Positions 8,473 through 16,762 of a stretch of DNA of 64,000 nucleotides are shown piece by piece. Each line of letters opens with the position of its first letter. Within the stretch, counting starts at the first letter, position 1. The DNA comes from Rhodobacteraceae bacterium EL53 (lineage in GTDB: Bacteria > Pseudomonadota > Alphaproteobacteria > Rhodobacterales > Rhodobacteraceae): positions 553 to 64,552 of the forward strand of contig OMPR01000002.1 of NCBI GenBank assembly GCA_900313015.1, written 5' to 3'. The position numbers and the translations under genes are program-made. The notes below the pieces were generated by a model. The model saw only the letters and a program-made list of their open reading frames with translations. It did no database searches and was not told the DNA's origin.

Positions 8473-9764
8473 CCTTGATACCCAAACAGACGCGGCAACC
8501 AGAGAACGATATCCGGGATAAGGATCATCACAAGCAGAGCCAGAAGCAATACACCGAGAAAAGCCCATATCTCGCCAATGATTTCTTTGAGCGGAATGCC
8601 CGTGACTGCATTGATTACAAATAAAAGTATGCCATATGGCGGCGTGATCAATCCGATCATGGAATTGACTACGATGAGAACACCAAAGTGAACCAGATCT
8701 ATTCCAAGCGCTTGGCAGGTTGGAATGAACAAGGGCACGATCACCAAGATGATTACTGTCGCGTCAAGAATGCAACCCAACAGAAGTACCAACACATTGA
8801 CCAGCAACAAGAAGATAAGTGGATGTATGTCTGCGCCATCTAGCGTAGCCGAAAGCGCCTGAGGGATATTCTCTTGTACAACAATATACGTCAGGATCAT
8901 TGAGGCGCCAATTACAAGACCAACAGATGCAGCAGCGCGGGCGCTATCAACAAAGATCTGATAAAGCGTTTTGAGTTTGATGGCGCGATAGAGACCCGCA
9001 GCAATAACAAGCGCATAGAGCGCCGCAATGGCCGCGGCTTCGGTCGGTGTTGTGATCCCGCTGTAAAGGCAAAAGAGCAGTATGACGGGCATCAGCAAAG
9101 CGGGTGTTGCTTGCACCGTCAGCTTTGGCAAGTCCCGCAGCGGAACCGGTTCTTCACGGCCAAAGCCGCGTCGATGGGACATGAGCACATTGAGCGCCAT
9201 TAGCACGAGCCCCATCAGGAAACCCGGAATGATCCCCCCTAGAAACAGGTCCTTGATCGAAGCACCAGACACGAGTGCATAGATCACCATGGGGATGGAT
9301 GGGGGGATGATTGGGCCGATGGTTGCAGTTGCGGCGGTGATTGCGGCTGCGTAGCCGCGTGTGTACTTGCCACTTTTTACCATCATCTCGATAATGATTT
9401 TTCCGATACCAGCTGCATCCGCGACGGCAGACCCAGACATGCCTGAAAAGATCAGGGAAGCAACGACATTGACGTGCCCCATCCCACCTCGGAACCGCCC
9501 AACAACGGCGATGCAAAAATTCAACAGCCTGTCAGAAATAGATCCGGCATTCATGATATTGGCCGAAACGATGAACAGCGGTACTGCTAGCAACAGGAAG
9601 CCATCAAACAGACGTTGCACCATGGTTTGCCCGGCGATCGCGAGATCCTGACCTGCCGCGCCAAGATAGACAATGACCCCAATAAGGATTGCAAACGCGA
9701 CCGGCGTACCGATTGCCGCCATGCCAAACAATGCAATTAGGCCTAAGAGAAGTTCGAGGCTCAC
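8469..9764 (-). CDS. dctM: TRAP transporter large permease (DctM)
   Basis: 431 residues with about 12 hydrophobic segments. The conserved GxxGxPVAFA block is near residue 15 (FGMAAIGTPVAFAILIG), followed by the family's SGSAVADAAGIGKI and IGPIIPPSIPMV stretches. The start is GTG at 9764, overlapping the dctQ stop (GTGA), so translation is probably coupled. It is the sodium-gradient-driven membrane subunit that takes substrate from the periplasmic DctP protein. It is the middle gene of the dctP-dctQ-dctM-quiC run. Confidence 0.95.
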   Translation of the reverse strand: MSLELLLGLIALFGMAAIGTPVAFAILIGVIVYLGAAGQDLAIAGQTMVQRLFDGFLLLAVPLFIVSANIMNAGSISDRLLNFCIAVVGRFRGGMGHVNVVASLIFSGMSGSAVADAAGIGKIIIEMMVKSGKYTRGYAAAITAATATIGPIIPPSIPMVIYALVSGASIKDLFLGGIIPGFLMGLVLMALNVLMSHRRGFGREEPVPLRDLPKLTVQATPALLMPVILLFCLYSGITTPTEAAAIAALYALVIAAGLYRAIKLKTLYQIFVDSARAAASVGLVIGASMILTYIVVQENIPQALSATLDGADIHPLIFLLLVNVLVLLLGCILDATVIILVIVPLFIPTCQALGIDLVHFGVLIVVNSMIGLITPPYGILLFVINAVTGIPLKEIIGEIWAFLGVLLLALLVMILIPDIVLWLPRLFGYQG

Positions 9765-10366
9765 GAAGAATCCCTTTTACCTGCATTGTCCGACAACGAC
9801 TCGTAAAGTTCGGATTCAGGAGGCCCATACCGACCAACGGAAAATAGGCGCCATACATAGCGGACTATGGTTGCGACCATGAGAAGGATATAGGCAGCAA
9901 ACAACCATTTGATTGCGATTTTGTCGCCGGTGATAGGCACTCTCAGAGTTGGAACTTTCTTCAGATCCGTCAGTCGGTTTCCGAAAATCGCATCCCACGT
10001 CGCCGGGAACGAGTAAAGCATCGCAGCAATCAATCCCAATGCTGACAACAGCGCGAGCACACGTTGGGTTTTGCGCGGTGTTGCCAGATAGAGCACATCG
10101 AATGTCACGTGATCGCGCGCTTTGACGATGAAGGCGCAACCAAAGAAAACGATCCAAACCCAAAGCAGAGAGATCAGGTTTACGGTCCAGCCAATCGGCT
10201 CCAGAGACGCCATCCAGTTGGATATCGGCGGGATCGGCATGAGCCACGCGATCTTGGCAGCGTAGCGGGAAAAGATCTGGATCAGAAAAGTAACAAACAC
10301 CGCCACCAAAGCCATGGCGGCGATGAATTCTGCAAGGCGCGAGAGCTTGGTAAGAAATGTATTCAT
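9761..10366 (-). CDS. dctQ: TRAP transporter small permease (DctQ)
   Basis: About 201 residues with four hydrophobic segments, including WIVFFGCAFIVKARDHVTFD (typical of DctQ, although in the usual family pattern the Ala-Phe-Ile segment is followed by a conserved acidic-His pair as here). I chose the ATG at 10366 because GAGAGGG stands 9 bp upstream. An upstream ATG at 10390, 2 bp after the dctP stop, has no visible ribosome-binding site. It pairs with DctM in the inner membrane. Confidence 0.9.
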   Translation of the reverse strand: MNTFLTKLSRLAEFIAAMALVAVFVTFLIQIFSRYAAKIAWLMPIPPISNWMASLEPIGWTVNLISLLWVWIVFFGCAFIVKARDHVTFDVLYLATPRKTQRVLALLSALGLIAAMLYSFPATWDAIFGNRLTDLKKVPTLRVPITGDKIAIKWLFAAYILLMVATIVRYVWRLFSVGRYGPPESELYESLSDNAGKRDSS

Positions 10367-10392
10367 CACTTCAACCCTCTCGCAAATCATGC

Positions 10393-11400
10393 TTAGTTGC
10401 CAAGCTCATTGATGCGATCAAGAACACCCTCGGGCCAGCTTGCCGCTGCCTCAGATCCAACATACTGGGCCTGAACATGGTCACGGAAAGCTGCCAGATC
10501 TGGAGTATAGATTTCAACGCCCTGACTGCGGATGAATTCAGCCAAGTTGTTTTCCTGATCTAGCTGTTTGAGACGGCCATAAGCAGCAGCTGCATCTGCG
10601 GCACGTTGGACAACCAACTGGTGCTCAGGTGCGAGAGCATCCCAAGTCTCTTTCGAAAAGGCGATGTAGTTCAGGTCGACTAAGTGAGAAGTCAGAGCAA
10701 TCTGCTTTGTCACCTCATAGAATTTTTTATCGACCACGGTTGGAAGTGGATTGTCCTGACCGTCAACTGCGCCAGTAGATAGTGCCGTGTAGACTTCAGT
10801 AAAGGCCAGGGGTGTCGGGGAGGCACCGAGGGCTTTGCCTAAGAATTGCCAAGCGTCCGTGCCGGGCATGCGCAGGTTCACCCCCGCCAGATCTGCAGGC
10901 GTTTGTATATCTTTTTCTTCACGACTGAAGCGCAAGTTTACATGACGTTTGCCCAGATACATTACCGACAGCAGCTTGACGCCCAGTTCGTCTTCAACCT
11001 TGCTCTTGAACGGGTCCATTAGTGGGTCATTGAAGACACGTACTTGATGTGCAGCATCCTGATGAACATACCCCGTGGCGAAGATCGAGAATTCGGGGAA
11101 GAACTGTGCCAGCTCTTGCGCAGATGTGATCGACATTGTCAGGTTGCCGCGGGCGATGGCTTCTAGTTCGGTGCCCTGGGCGAACATCGTGCCATTATAG
11201 CCCGGTTTGTATTCAGCAAAGCCCGCAACCATCGGTGCGAACACGTCAGCCAAAGCAACAGAGCGCTGGTCTGTTTCCGAGCCGGACGTTGCCATCGTGA
11301 ATGCTGCGCCATCCGCGGCAACAGTGGTCGCGGCACTTGCGACAATACCAAGTGCCGCAAAAGACGCGAGTGCAGCACGTCGTGTAAGTTTCGTGATCAT
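10393..11400 (-). CDS. dctP: TRAP transporter solute-binding protein (DctP)
   Basis: 335 residues from the ATG at 11400, which has GGGAGGA about 7 bp upstream. The N-terminus is a twin-arginine-like export signal (MITKLTRRAALASFAALG, cleavage likely after TTVAADG). The body carries the DctP features: the LRMPGTDAWQFLGKALGASPTPLAFTEVY region and the conserved Arg of that block that contacts substrate carboxylates, then ALSTGAVDGQDNPLPT. It captures an organic acid in the periplasm for DctQM. The downstream dehydroshikimate-dehydratase-like gene suggests quinate, shikimate or a related acid; the sequence alone does not settle this. Confidence 0.93.
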   Translation of the reverse strand: MITKLTRRAALASFAALGIVASAATTVAADGAAFTMATSGSETDQRSVALADVFAPMVAGFAEYKPGYNGTMFAQGTELEAIARGNLTMSITSAQELAQFFPEFSIFATGYVHQDAAHQVRVFNDPLMDPFKSKVEDELGVKLLSVMYLGKRHVNLRFSREEKDIQTPADLAGVNLRMPGTDAWQFLGKALGASPTPLAFTEVYTALSTGAVDGQDNPLPTVVDKKFYEVTKQIALTSHLVDLNYIAFSKETWDALAPEHQLVVQRAADAAAAYGRLKQLDQENNLAEFIRSQGVEIYTPDLAAFRDHVQAQYVGSEAAASWPEGVLDRINELGN

Positions 11401-11442
11401 ATTGTGTCCTCCCGAGACGATAGTTTGGCACATTCACTGTGC

Positions 11443-12600
11443 CTAATTTGCGATTTTCGATTCGTTGTCTTTAACTTCCGTCAGCTCACCAGCGGCATCA
11501 GGCCATGCTGTTTCCGGGCCGCCATCCATTAGGCGTACCAGTTTGTTGGATTTCGCAGATTCTTGGATCGCATTCACAACTTCCAAACTGCGCAGCCCTT
11601 CGCGACCCGAAACCAATGGCGCCTCTTTACCCCGCACAACGGCTGCGAAATGAACCATCTGGTTAATCAAAGGGTCAGACGTATCCCATGCCAACGATGT
11701 GGCCGAGATGGGTGTCCACCAATCCCGCTGCTCTTCATGTGTCCACAGCGTTAAATCAGGGATAGAAAGCGCGCCATGACTGCCGCCGACCTGATAGGCG
11801 CTTTGCGATGTTGTCGGGTAGATAGGATACTCATGGGATGTCATCTCCCAGCTCCAAGGTGCGACGATACTGTCTGATACGGTTATCGTGCCGATCGCTC
11901 CATTTTCAAACGTCAACAAAGCAGCTGCTACATCTTCGTTTTCGTATCCGCGCATTGACTGGGCAGCTTGGGCTTGGACGCTCACGATTTCCCCGCACAA
12001 GTATCGCATCAAATCAATGTCATGCACCAAATTGACGGAAATTGGCCCCGCACCGCTCTGCTTTCGCCATGATGCCACATCAAAGTAAGCGTCAGGCTTG
12101 TAAAACCAGCAAGTGGCCTGCACAGCTCGTACTGCGCCAATTTTCCCACCTTTGATACTTTCATGTGCCTTGCGGATAAGCGGGTTATGGCGACGGTGAT
12201 GCCCGACCAACACGGAAACATTTGCCCGATCCGCCAGTTCGACCAATGTGATTGCCGCGTTAAAATCATCTGCCAGAGGTTTTTCAATCAGGACTGGAAT
12301 TCCTGCATTAACGCAGGCGACCCCCTGCATCACGTGCAGCTTTGTCGGTGTAGAGAGAATGATTCCGTCGGGCGCTTCCGCATGGATCATGCTCTGCAGG
12401 TCATCGTACCAGGCAACATTGAGTCCACGTGCTGCAACCTTAGCTGCATCGCTCGGGTCGACAATTGCGCAAACGGATGTCCCAACCACCTGCTTGATGG
12501 CATCAGCATGGCGCTGTCCCACAAGGCCGAAGCCTGCGATGGCAAACCTCAATTCGGGGTTTGCACCGTGTGGAGTATTGCTTTGTTCAGATGACACCAA
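11443..12600 (-). CDS. Gfo/Idh/MocA family NAD(P)-dependent dehydrogenase
   Basis: 385 residues. The N-terminal Rossmann motif is FAIAGFGLVGQRHADAI (about 18-34). The family EKPLADDF motif carries the catalytic Lys region near 110, followed by HHRRHNPLIRKA and VHDIDLMRYLCG. The start is non-ATG: AAGGAGGTGACCA is followed by TTG (12600) and GTG (12597), and either could serve. It is the first gene of the minus-strand run and lies 43 bp before dctP. Given the 3-dehydroshikimate dehydratase-like gene downstream, it may oxidise quinate or shikimate to the dehydro form. This is inference, because the family acts on many cyclic polyols and sugars. Confidence 0.88.
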   Translation of the reverse strand: MVSSEQSNTPHGANPELRFAIAGFGLVGQRHADAIKQVVGTSVCAIVDPSDAAKVAARGLNVAWYDDLQSMIHAEAPDGIILSTPTKLHVMQGVACVNAGIPVLIEKPLADDFNAAITLVELADRANVSVLVGHHRRHNPLIRKAHESIKGGKIGAVRAVQATCWFYKPDAYFDVASWRKQSGAGPISVNLVHDIDLMRYLCGEIVSVQAQAAQSMRGYENEDVAAALLTFENGAIGTITVSDSIVAPWSWEMTSHEYPIYPTTSQSAYQVGGSHGALSIPDLTLWTHEEQRDWWTPISATSLAWDTSDPLINQMVHFAAVVRGKEAPLVSGREGLRSLEVVNAIQESAKSNKLVRLMDGGPETAWPDAAGELTEVKDNESKIAN

Positions 12601-12794
12601 TGGTCACCTCCTTAAGTCGCAACCGTTTTATACTAGTCAGGTATCGTTTTTGCGGTTTTGAGCGCCTACTTATTATGATCGATCAAATCAATAATATCAT
12701 ATATTTTTATTTTCAACATATATTATATGCAATTGTATGGTCATCGAAGAGGTGGTATTTCAGGTGAAGTTCCTTATCTGATCAGGTTTTCACC
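12601..12794. promoter_or_regulatory. Divergent control region between dehydrogenase operon and GntR gene
   Basis: A 194-bp AT-rich region between divergent starts, so it should contain both promoters and the regulator's operator. Candidate dyads are ATAC-N7-GTAT at 12633-12647, a TTGTATGGTCA-like element near 12733, and CTGATCAG at 12778-12785, 9 bp before the GntR start. None can be assigned firmly. FCD-type GntR proteins usually bind short TNGT/ACNA dyads. Confidence 0.4.
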
Positions 12795-13448
12795 ATGACC
12801 AAGCAGCCACATACGGTTGGCTCTTCAACATTCGAACATATCAAACGCGATATCATTTTTGGTACGCTCGAACCCGGTTCAAAGCTGAAACTAGACAGTT
12901 TGAAAGAGCGCTACTCTGCAAGCGTTTCGACGCTGCGTGAAACGCTCAATCGGCTTGCCAGCGATGGTTTCGTAACCGCAGAAGAGCAGCGCGGATTTTT
13001 TGTTACGCCCGTGTCCAAAGATGATCTGCGTGAAATCGCAAGCCTTAGAATTCTGCTTGAAAGTCATGCTCTTCGACAATCCATCGCAAACGGAGACACC
13101 GAATGGGAAGGGGAGGTTGTAGCTGCCCATTACAAGCTACACCGAATGGAAGTACAGATGCAGGCCGGTGACGAGACTCAAAAAGAAGCGTGGAAACGCT
13201 ACGATTGGGAATTTCATTTAGCGCTCATACGAGCGTGTAATTCACAAAACCTGCTGTCACTTCATTCCACGATATACGACAAGTATCTGCGATATCAGAT
13301 GCTAGTCTTTACCTTTCGTGGCGAAGCAGCTGCAGCCGAGCATCAAGGTATGCTTGATGCCGCTCTTAGGCGTGACCCCGAAGCGGCAACAAAATATCTC
13401 GAAGATCACATCAACAAAGGCCTGACCCACACGTTGGAAGCGATGTAG
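12795..13448 (+). CDS. GntR family transcriptional regulator (FCD subfamily)
   Basis: 217 residues. The N-terminal winged helix is at about 14-75 (HIKRDIIFGTLEPGSKLKLD, then SVSTLRETLNRLASDGFV). The FCD ligand domain (80-215) keeps the metal/ligand residues in WEFHLALIRACNS and ...DHINKGLTHTLEAM. Such proteins usually repress neighbouring catabolic operons and release on binding an organic acid. Its divergent position makes the dehydrogenase-TRAP-quiC operon the obvious target. Confidence 0.93.
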   Translation: MTKQPHTVGSSTFEHIKRDIIFGTLEPGSKLKLDSLKERYSASVSTLRETLNRLASDGFVTAEEQRGFFVTPVSKDDLREIASLRILLESHALRQSIANGDTEWEGEVVAAHYKLHRMEVQMQAGDETQKEAWKRYDWEFHLALIRACNSQNLLSLHSTIYDKYLRYQMLVFTFRGEAAAAEHQGMLDAALRRDPEAATKYLEDHINKGLTHTLEAM

Positions 13449-13914
13449 CTGCTTGTATGACGTGCATACATTGGAGCCAGGATGATCAAGAAGGGATGAG
13501 CACTTCAATGCGCGTATTTGTAGTTGCTCGCACTTAGAGCAAACAACAGTTTCTACCCATATTTACCCTACTGTAGGTTAGTTATGCACCCTGAACTAAC
13601 GTCCATTTTGAGCCGCTTCCTGATTTCATCGGTCAAGAGAGACAATCCTTAAGGTGACAAAACACAACTTGACGCTAGGTGTGGTCAAGCTGTCTGGTTG
13701 CGATTCAAAAAACTAGGTATCTACTTGATAAATATATATTTTCAAGTTCTTACTGCGCCTCTCCAGAACACCTGGTGCTTATGAGGTAAGTCACCAGACT
13801 GATATGTGCCCCACATACGACGCTTAAAATTCGTTAGAAACGGTTGGCTGGCTCACTCCGCTCTTCAAAGTCGCCAGTCAAGTGAGGGAATATACTGGGG
13901 CAAGAGCTTTAATA
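13449..13914. other. Gene-poor spacer after the GntR gene
   Basis: About 470 bp with no supported gene, RNA or clear terminator. It separates the catabolic operon from the SARP locus and leads into a transposase-like relic. Confidence 0.4.
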
Positions 13915-14035
13915 AGTTGCCGGCAATTCATCGTGGCCATGATGCCGATGGATGCCGTAGAGCCCTTATCGTCGTGAAAGCAATGCCTTGCTTCAACGCA
14001 ATAAAGTCACACCCTGGGACTTCACAAATGACAAA
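13915..14035 (+). pseudogene. Possible IS5-type transposase C-terminal fragment
   Basis: One frame reads LPAIHRGHDADGCRRALIVV then KAMPCFNAIKSHPGTS. This resembles the IS5-family block LLADRGYDAD.FR.AL...GI.PCIP..K, with the catalytic Asp replaced by His. The fragment is short and has no intact flanks, so the match is suggestive only. If real, it places an insertion-sequence scar at the left edge of the SARP/YcaO/hydrolase locus. Confidence 0.4.
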
Positions 14036-14123
14036 CCTCGCACCCAACATAGTCTGGTAATAAGGCCGGAACCTAAATTCGGGTACATTGCATGCTCGAA
14101 TTTCTAGTGACATAGTGATTATT

Positions 14124-16064
14124 ATGTTTGTTGCGCCTGATAAATTTGTTGAGTTCCTGTCTGCGCTAAAACTCAAGAAGGCAAGAGCATTAGCCCTCTA
14201 CCTTGCCATAGAACCGGGCCGGGAAAGGCGCAGCGAGCTTGTCATAGATCTTTTGTGGCAGGCATCTGAAACGGACAAAGCAAGAGCATCCCTGCGTCAA
14301 ACCATAAGACATTTGCGCACTACCTCTGACGGTCTGTTGAGTTTTCCGTTGCGGGCCAACAATGGACTTCTTTTTTTGGAGTATCCTCGTGAATGGGCGC
14401 TATTCAGAGATCTGGCGCAGGCTTTTTCAACTCCTGACACCTTCCAAGCTGCTCGTCGAACTTCACTGGATTTGCTGGATCTTTTCGAGCAACTGTTAGG
14501 AATTTCCACCAATTTCGACAGCTGGTTAGCGATTTCCAAGAACCACACCCTGTCCGGAATCAGCACCGCACTCGAGACGCTGATCAATTGTCCAGACGAA
14601 ACGCTAGCGCGGGATGCCGCAACATTCCTACTGTCTCTAGACTCTTGCCACGAGGCGGCAACCCGCCACTTAATGTTGCACTACTGGAACAGCGGCGCTG
14701 CACACAAGGCGATAGAACTGTACAATCTTTTGTACCAAGCTCTTGATGAGATGTTCGACCAGGATCCGGAAAGTGCGACGATCGAACTATTGGCTGCAAT
14801 CAAGTTGAACCCAGATGGTGGCACGGGCAAAACTCGCGCCAAGCGACCGCGTTCAAACCGCGTTACCTTAGTAGTCGAGGATCCCGAACCGGGATTGCTG
14901 GACAATCGAGATAGCAGCTTTCAAACGGTTCTGGCGACAGACCTGCGAGGCCGTTTGGGGCGCTTTCGCGAGTGGCAAGTCATTGCGTCACAACCCAAAG
15001 ACAGTGATTTTCTTTTGATTCGACCGCGGCTGTTTCGGTTGGACGAGCAATGCAGATTTCTGGTTGAGATCATACATCCGCAGAACCGGGAGCTGATCTG
15101 GTCCGAGATGATAGAGGATCCGCACAACGACTGGGTCGGCAAGGTTCGTGTTATTTTGTTGAATATCGGCAACGCGCTACGGGTTGTAGTCGCGGATCGG
15201 CAGGGCAAAGATGACCGGGCAGAGCTCTATGATCGCTGGCTGCAATCGCTTGCGCTAAAGGGCACTTGGACACACGAAGACGAAGCCCGCGCTGTGGCTT
15301 TGTTGCGTTGCATCACACAAGAAGCGCCGGATTTCGGTCCTGCTCATGCCGAGTTGGCAGGGATCTACAACATTCGGCACATACTGCGCCCCGGCACCCA
15401 GCAGGACCCTAAATTGCGAGACAAGGCACTAACACATGCGCTGGATGCGGTGGCAGCGGACGCGATGGACACGCGCGCGCATCGGGTGCTCGCCTGGTGC
15501 TATTGCCACAAAGGCGAGTTCGACTTAGCTGAGTTCCATTTCGAGCAATCGCTGCAGCTTAACGCGCAGAATACCCAAACCCTCGCGTCGAGTGTGCTGG
15601 GGTTTGTGTTTTGCGACAACGCACCCCGGGCGCGGTCTATGTTATCAGAGCTAGAGCGGCTGCCGGAGACTCTACAACCATTTCATGATATCTATCTCGC
15701 AGCGGCCAGCTACCTACTGGGGGACTTCGCCGCGGCTGCAAAACACTGCGTGGGCGGGGACGGTCTGATGTCTACAACCGGCGGCTGGCACAGCGCAGCT
15801 CTGGCAAAGCTGGGTCAATCACAAACAGCACGCCAGCGGCTAGAGCAATACCATCAGGAAATCAGCGCCCTTTGGCATGGACCCAAAGAGCCAGGGCTGC
15901 ACGATGTGATTGACTGGTACGTCACATGTTTCCCGTTGCGCAACGAGTCGGTTCGAGAGGACCTGCGCCGTACTCTCTACGATGTTGCGGCGCAGCCTTT
16001 AAGAACGAGCGCCCTAGTCGCACATATTGGTGATGTAAATACCCACAGCACGGTGAAAAGCTGA
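14124..16064 (+). CDS. SARP/BTAD-type transcriptional regulator with TPR C-terminus
   Basis: About 646 residues from the ATG at 14124; an upstream TTG at 14088 lacks support. Residues ~1-80 match the SARP/OmpR-type winged helix (LKLKKARALALYLAIEPGRE, then LVIDLLWQ, then KARASLRQTIRHLR). Residues ~85-240 fit the all-helical BTAD domain (CHEAATRHLMLHYWNSGAAH, ALDEMFDQDPE). A middle segment of ~100 residues is unassigned. Residues ~370-610 contain TPR-like helices (ALTHALDAVAADAMDTRAHR, then GEFDLAEFHFEQSLQLN). SARP proteins bind direct repeats spaced by one helical turn and activate nearby genes. Here the divergent promoter at 19144-19197 carries exactly such spacing. It is tail-to-tail with the 244-residue gene, overlapping by 51 bp. 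The activated target is inferred. Confidence 0.8.
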   Translation: MFVAPDKFVEFLSALKLKKARALALYLAIEPGRERRSELVIDLLWQASETDKARASLRQTIRHLRTTSDGLLSFPLRANNGLLFLEYPREWALFRDLAQAFSTPDTFQAARRTSLDLLDLFEQLLGISTNFDSWLAISKNHTLSGISTALETLINCPDETLARDAATFLLSLDSCHEAATRHLMLHYWNSGAAHKAIELYNLLYQALDEMFDQDPESATIELLAAIKLNPDGGTGKTRAKRPRSNRVTLVVEDPEPGLLDNRDSSFQTVLATDLRGRLGRFREWQVIASQPKDSDFLLIRPRLFRLDEQCRFLVEIIHPQNRELIWSEMIEDPHNDWVGKVRVILLNIGNALRVVVADRQGKDDRAELYDRWLQSLALKGTWTHEDEARAVALLRCITQEAPDFGPAHAELAGIYNIRHILRPGTQQDPKLRDKALTHALDAVAADAMDTRAHRVLAWCYCHKGEFDLAEFHFEQSLQLNAQNTQTLASSVLGFVFCDNAPRARSMLSELERLPETLQPFHDIYLAAASYLLGDFAAAAKHCVGGDGLMSTTGGWHSAALAKLGQSQTARQRLEQYHQEISALWHGPKEPGLHDVIDWYVTCFPLRNESVREDLRRTLYDVAAQPLRTSALVAHIGDVNTHSTVKS

Positions 16065-16748
16065 CACAGGCGACGTAAGGATGCGCGCCATGGATTTGCG
16101 GGTCGGGTCTTCCTCTTCATCTTCGGAACCGAGGTCTTCGAAGATGCTCGTCTTCTGGCTCCACTGAGCGTTGACCCGTGTTTTGATCGCCTGTTTCGCG
16201 GCGTCGGGCAGGTCTGTACCCGCCGTTTGCGCTTCGTTCATTGCTTCGTCGAGGATTCGGTCGAAAAAGTGCTTTATCATCAATTGATCAAGCGTGTAGG
16301 TCAGGGGCGGTTCAAAGCCCGGCTGATTGATCTGCGTGCTAAAGTAATCCTCTCGCTCGGCCAGTGTGTCCTGCACAGGGACCACCAAGGTTCGGGTGTT
16401 CGCGTCGGCTTCGTCAGTTTTTTTAACGCGTTGATCCCAAACCAGTTTGACCTGAATGTTGTCATGGATCCGCTCAATTTCAGGGTCATTCAAGTCATGC
16501 GTTGAGTCCATCGGCAGAATCGCCATGGCCTGACGCAAAACTTCGGCTACCTTTTGATATTCGAGACTATTTTCATCAAGCGGCCCCCTGCGTGATAGTT
16601 CAACTACAGTTTTCCCAATGAATTCGACATCCAGTGCTCGGCCAGCTGCGCCGGCCTTGGCAGGGTCGGTGGTGACGGATCCATCGTTATGCAGAAATTT
16701 CGTCCCGCCGCCATCGACCTTTCGACCAACGATAATGTACTTGTCCAT
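16014..16748 (-). CDS. Uncharacterised 244-residue protein of the YcaO-peroxidase operon
   Basis: I do not recognise a family. It starts MDKYIIVGRKVDGGGTKFLH, has no signal peptide or membrane segment, is rich in Asp and Glu, and ends with a short acidic tract (EDLGSEDEEEDP) and then FHRAVGIYITNMCD. It lies 14 bp after the heme-peroxidase gene and is last in a three-gene operon with YcaO. Its 3' end overlaps that of the SARP gene by 51 bp. Its position suggests a partner or substrate of the peroxidase or YcaO protein, but nothing in the sequence shows this. Confidence 0.75.
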   Translation of the reverse strand: MDKYIIVGRKVDGGGTKFLHNDGSVTTDPAKAGAAGRALDVEFIGKTVVELSRRGPLDENSLEYQKVAEVLRQAMAILPMDSTHDLNDPEIERIHDNIQVKLVWDQRVKKTDEADANTRTLVVPVQDTLAEREDYFSTQINQPGFEPPLTYTLDQLMIKHFFDRILDEAMNEAQTAGTDLPDAAKQAIKTRVNAQWSQKTSIFEDLGSEDEEEDPTRKSMARILTSPVSAFHRAVGIYITNMCD

Positions 16749-16762
16749 CTTGTCCCTCCTCC

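Noticed and set aside
13806-14060. 84-residue intact gene
   Set aside because: The only family-like part is a degenerate transposase block, so it is better treated as a relic.
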